Assembly: GCA_933228895.1 (NCBI GenBank)
Contig: OW121854.1
Span: forward strand, 90,944,609 to 91,008,608
Source of the DNA: Platycnemis pennipes
Taxonomy: Eukaryota > Arthropoda > Insecta > Odonata > Platycnemididae
DNA length: 64,000 nt
Reading direction: 5' to 3'
The translations under genes were made by a program, and so were the position numbers. Within the stretch, counting starts at the first letter, position 1. Each line of letters begins with the position of its first letter. The notes beneath the pieces are model-generated. The model did not search any database. It saw only the letters and a list, made by a program, of their open reading frames with translations, and was not told the DNA's origin. Of the stretch, positions 62,961-64,000 are shown piece after piece.

Positions 62961-63462
62961 GAGAAGGGCCGGTGGTGGGTGGCGTTACTGGAATTCTTCG
63001 GATGCCAGGATTTCCGCGAGTGGGGAGGTGAACCTCACAACCAGACGGCCACCATTAGCCGGCCGAAGTCGTTTCCAGGGAGGAGTTTCCACGAGGAGGC
63101 CGGTGGTCCGTTTTTGACCCCTTATTATTATTATTATTATTAAACCTTTCCTCACACCAAACTAGTTCCGTTTACGGGTCATTTTTCTATCACAATGGTA
63201 TAAAATGCTTCAAGCTTGGGTTTCTTTGCTGCTGTTATAGTTTGCCTTTACCCGAACAACTACTACATACTACCAAGTATGTATTTCAGCTGTACGTAGA
63301 TTCTTATTCTGGTAGACCGGTTTCTTCGCCTGGGCTAATCTACTGACCATCATTTTCTGGTTGTCTTATTCTGCCTTGTTGTCTGATTATTTTTTTCTTG
63401 CTTCGTCCATTGTTGGTTGCTCGACTTCCCAGATGGCAATACTATTTCACCTACCTAAAAGA

Positions 63463-64000
63463 TTTTTTTCCCATCTCGTATTCCTAGTTGTTGGTATATA
63501 AGTCATCTGTTAGTATGGCCTCTGTGCTTAGGCCATCTAACTAATTATTTTCTTATTGCTCCTTATATCATTTATTAAACCTATCTTTAACTGTTTATAT
63601 CACCTTTAAAAATTGATCTTGTTAGGGAATTGCAGAGGCTTCCGCCATATTGCACAGGGAAAAATGGAAATGTCTTTAAAACGATAGACAACTAATTGAC
63701 TTCGGCCTCGGCCGGCCAAGCGAACCGAATTTATTCCGGTCGGTAAAATAGACGAGATACTGGGATTAACGTCACATTTTTCGCAGGGCGAAAAAGTTAA
63801 GGAAATTTACTTTCAATCACTCGCTAATTTCTATGAAAACTTTTTCTTAATGTGAAATCTGCACTACAGGAAAACTTGCCTCCCGTTATCCGCATGAAAA
63901 TGACCTCCTGGTATGCAGAAAGTGAGCAATTACCTCAGCAACCTTCATCGGAGATATGGGGATATGCACGTGTTGTCATTGAATTAGCTACTTTCGTCAA
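63463..64000. other. Right flank, CpG-containing unique-looking sequence
   Basis: Beyond the 6.1-kb element, 63,640-63,800 is richer in CG dinucleotides (TTCGGCCTCGGCCGGCCAAG). On the minus strand an ATGGCGGAAGCC start context gives only an 8-codon frame. It could be part of the host gene's 5' region; that is inference only. Confidence 0.25.

Larger units (their letters stand above)
57376..63462. mobile_element. 6.1-kb element with ~365-bp terminal inverted repeats
   Basis: The left arm 57,376-57,741 and right arm 63,101-63,462 are inverted copies from TCTTTTAGGTAGGTGAAAT to the inner block GGGGTCAAAAACG..ACCACCG, with only scattered differences and a short partial duplication in the left arm (CTACCAGAATAAGAATC twice). 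Between them are broken coding remnants on both strands, a LINE tail, and a nested inverted-repeat unit (61,079-61,496). No host exon lies inside. It occupies most of the region upstream of exon 2. Confidence 0.8.

Overview
The window is eukaryotic, AT-rich, intron-rich nuclear DNA, most likely from an arthropod. The evidence is canonical GT-AG introns of 0.1-5 kb, tRNA-derived SINEs, Jockey/CR1/RTE-like LINE fragments, piggyBac, hAT, mariner and CACTA-type DNA transposons, and a protein of the insect 'MRP4-like / lethal(2)03659-like' type. I could not fix the species. No bacterial operon, CRISPR array, functional tRNA or functional rRNA was seen.

One host gene organises the locus. It is an ABC transporter of subfamily C (ABCC4/MRP4-like) on the minus strand, running from about 54,445 down to the stop codon at 3,622, with a poly(A) signal at 3,371-3,376. 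I resolved 24 exons by hand; every splice junction is GT-AG and every phase joins. Together they encode about 1,295 residues in the order TMD1, NBD1, linker, TMD2, NBD2, with no internal stop. Only the short first exon, carrying the start codon and roughly 20-30 residues, was not found; it must lie upstream of 54,445 or beyond the window.

The introns and the upstream 9.5 kb hold most of the mobile DNA, and no exon is interrupted. Highlights: an apparently intact piggyBac element with TTAA target duplications and a 578-residue transposase (7,640-9,920); several TTAA-bounded MITE-like elements; two opposite-orientation copies of a 1.7-kb hAT-type element, each with its own 8-bp target duplication (4,572-6,325 and 37,934-39,640); a hAT MITE with an 8-bp duplication (21,398-21,956); a 1.3-kb TA-flanked element with a nested SINE (22,432-23,775); a large CACTA/tnp2-type transposase fragment (26,413-28,146); decayed LINEs, one with a 2A-like motif; a decayed mariner; a 5S-rRNA-derived sequence; and a 6.1-kb element with ~365-bp inverted termini enclosing a broken reverse transcriptase (57,376-63,462).

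A recurring oddity is a set of short arrays made from one iterated, often self-complementary word (GAATATTC, TTGCAAG, TGTGCAAAA, ATTGGGCC, AACTGTTGAA, TTTTCCAGG, AAATTACCG). Several sit inside units bounded by terminal inverted repeats, which suggests non-autonomous transposons built mostly of reiterated subterminal motifs.
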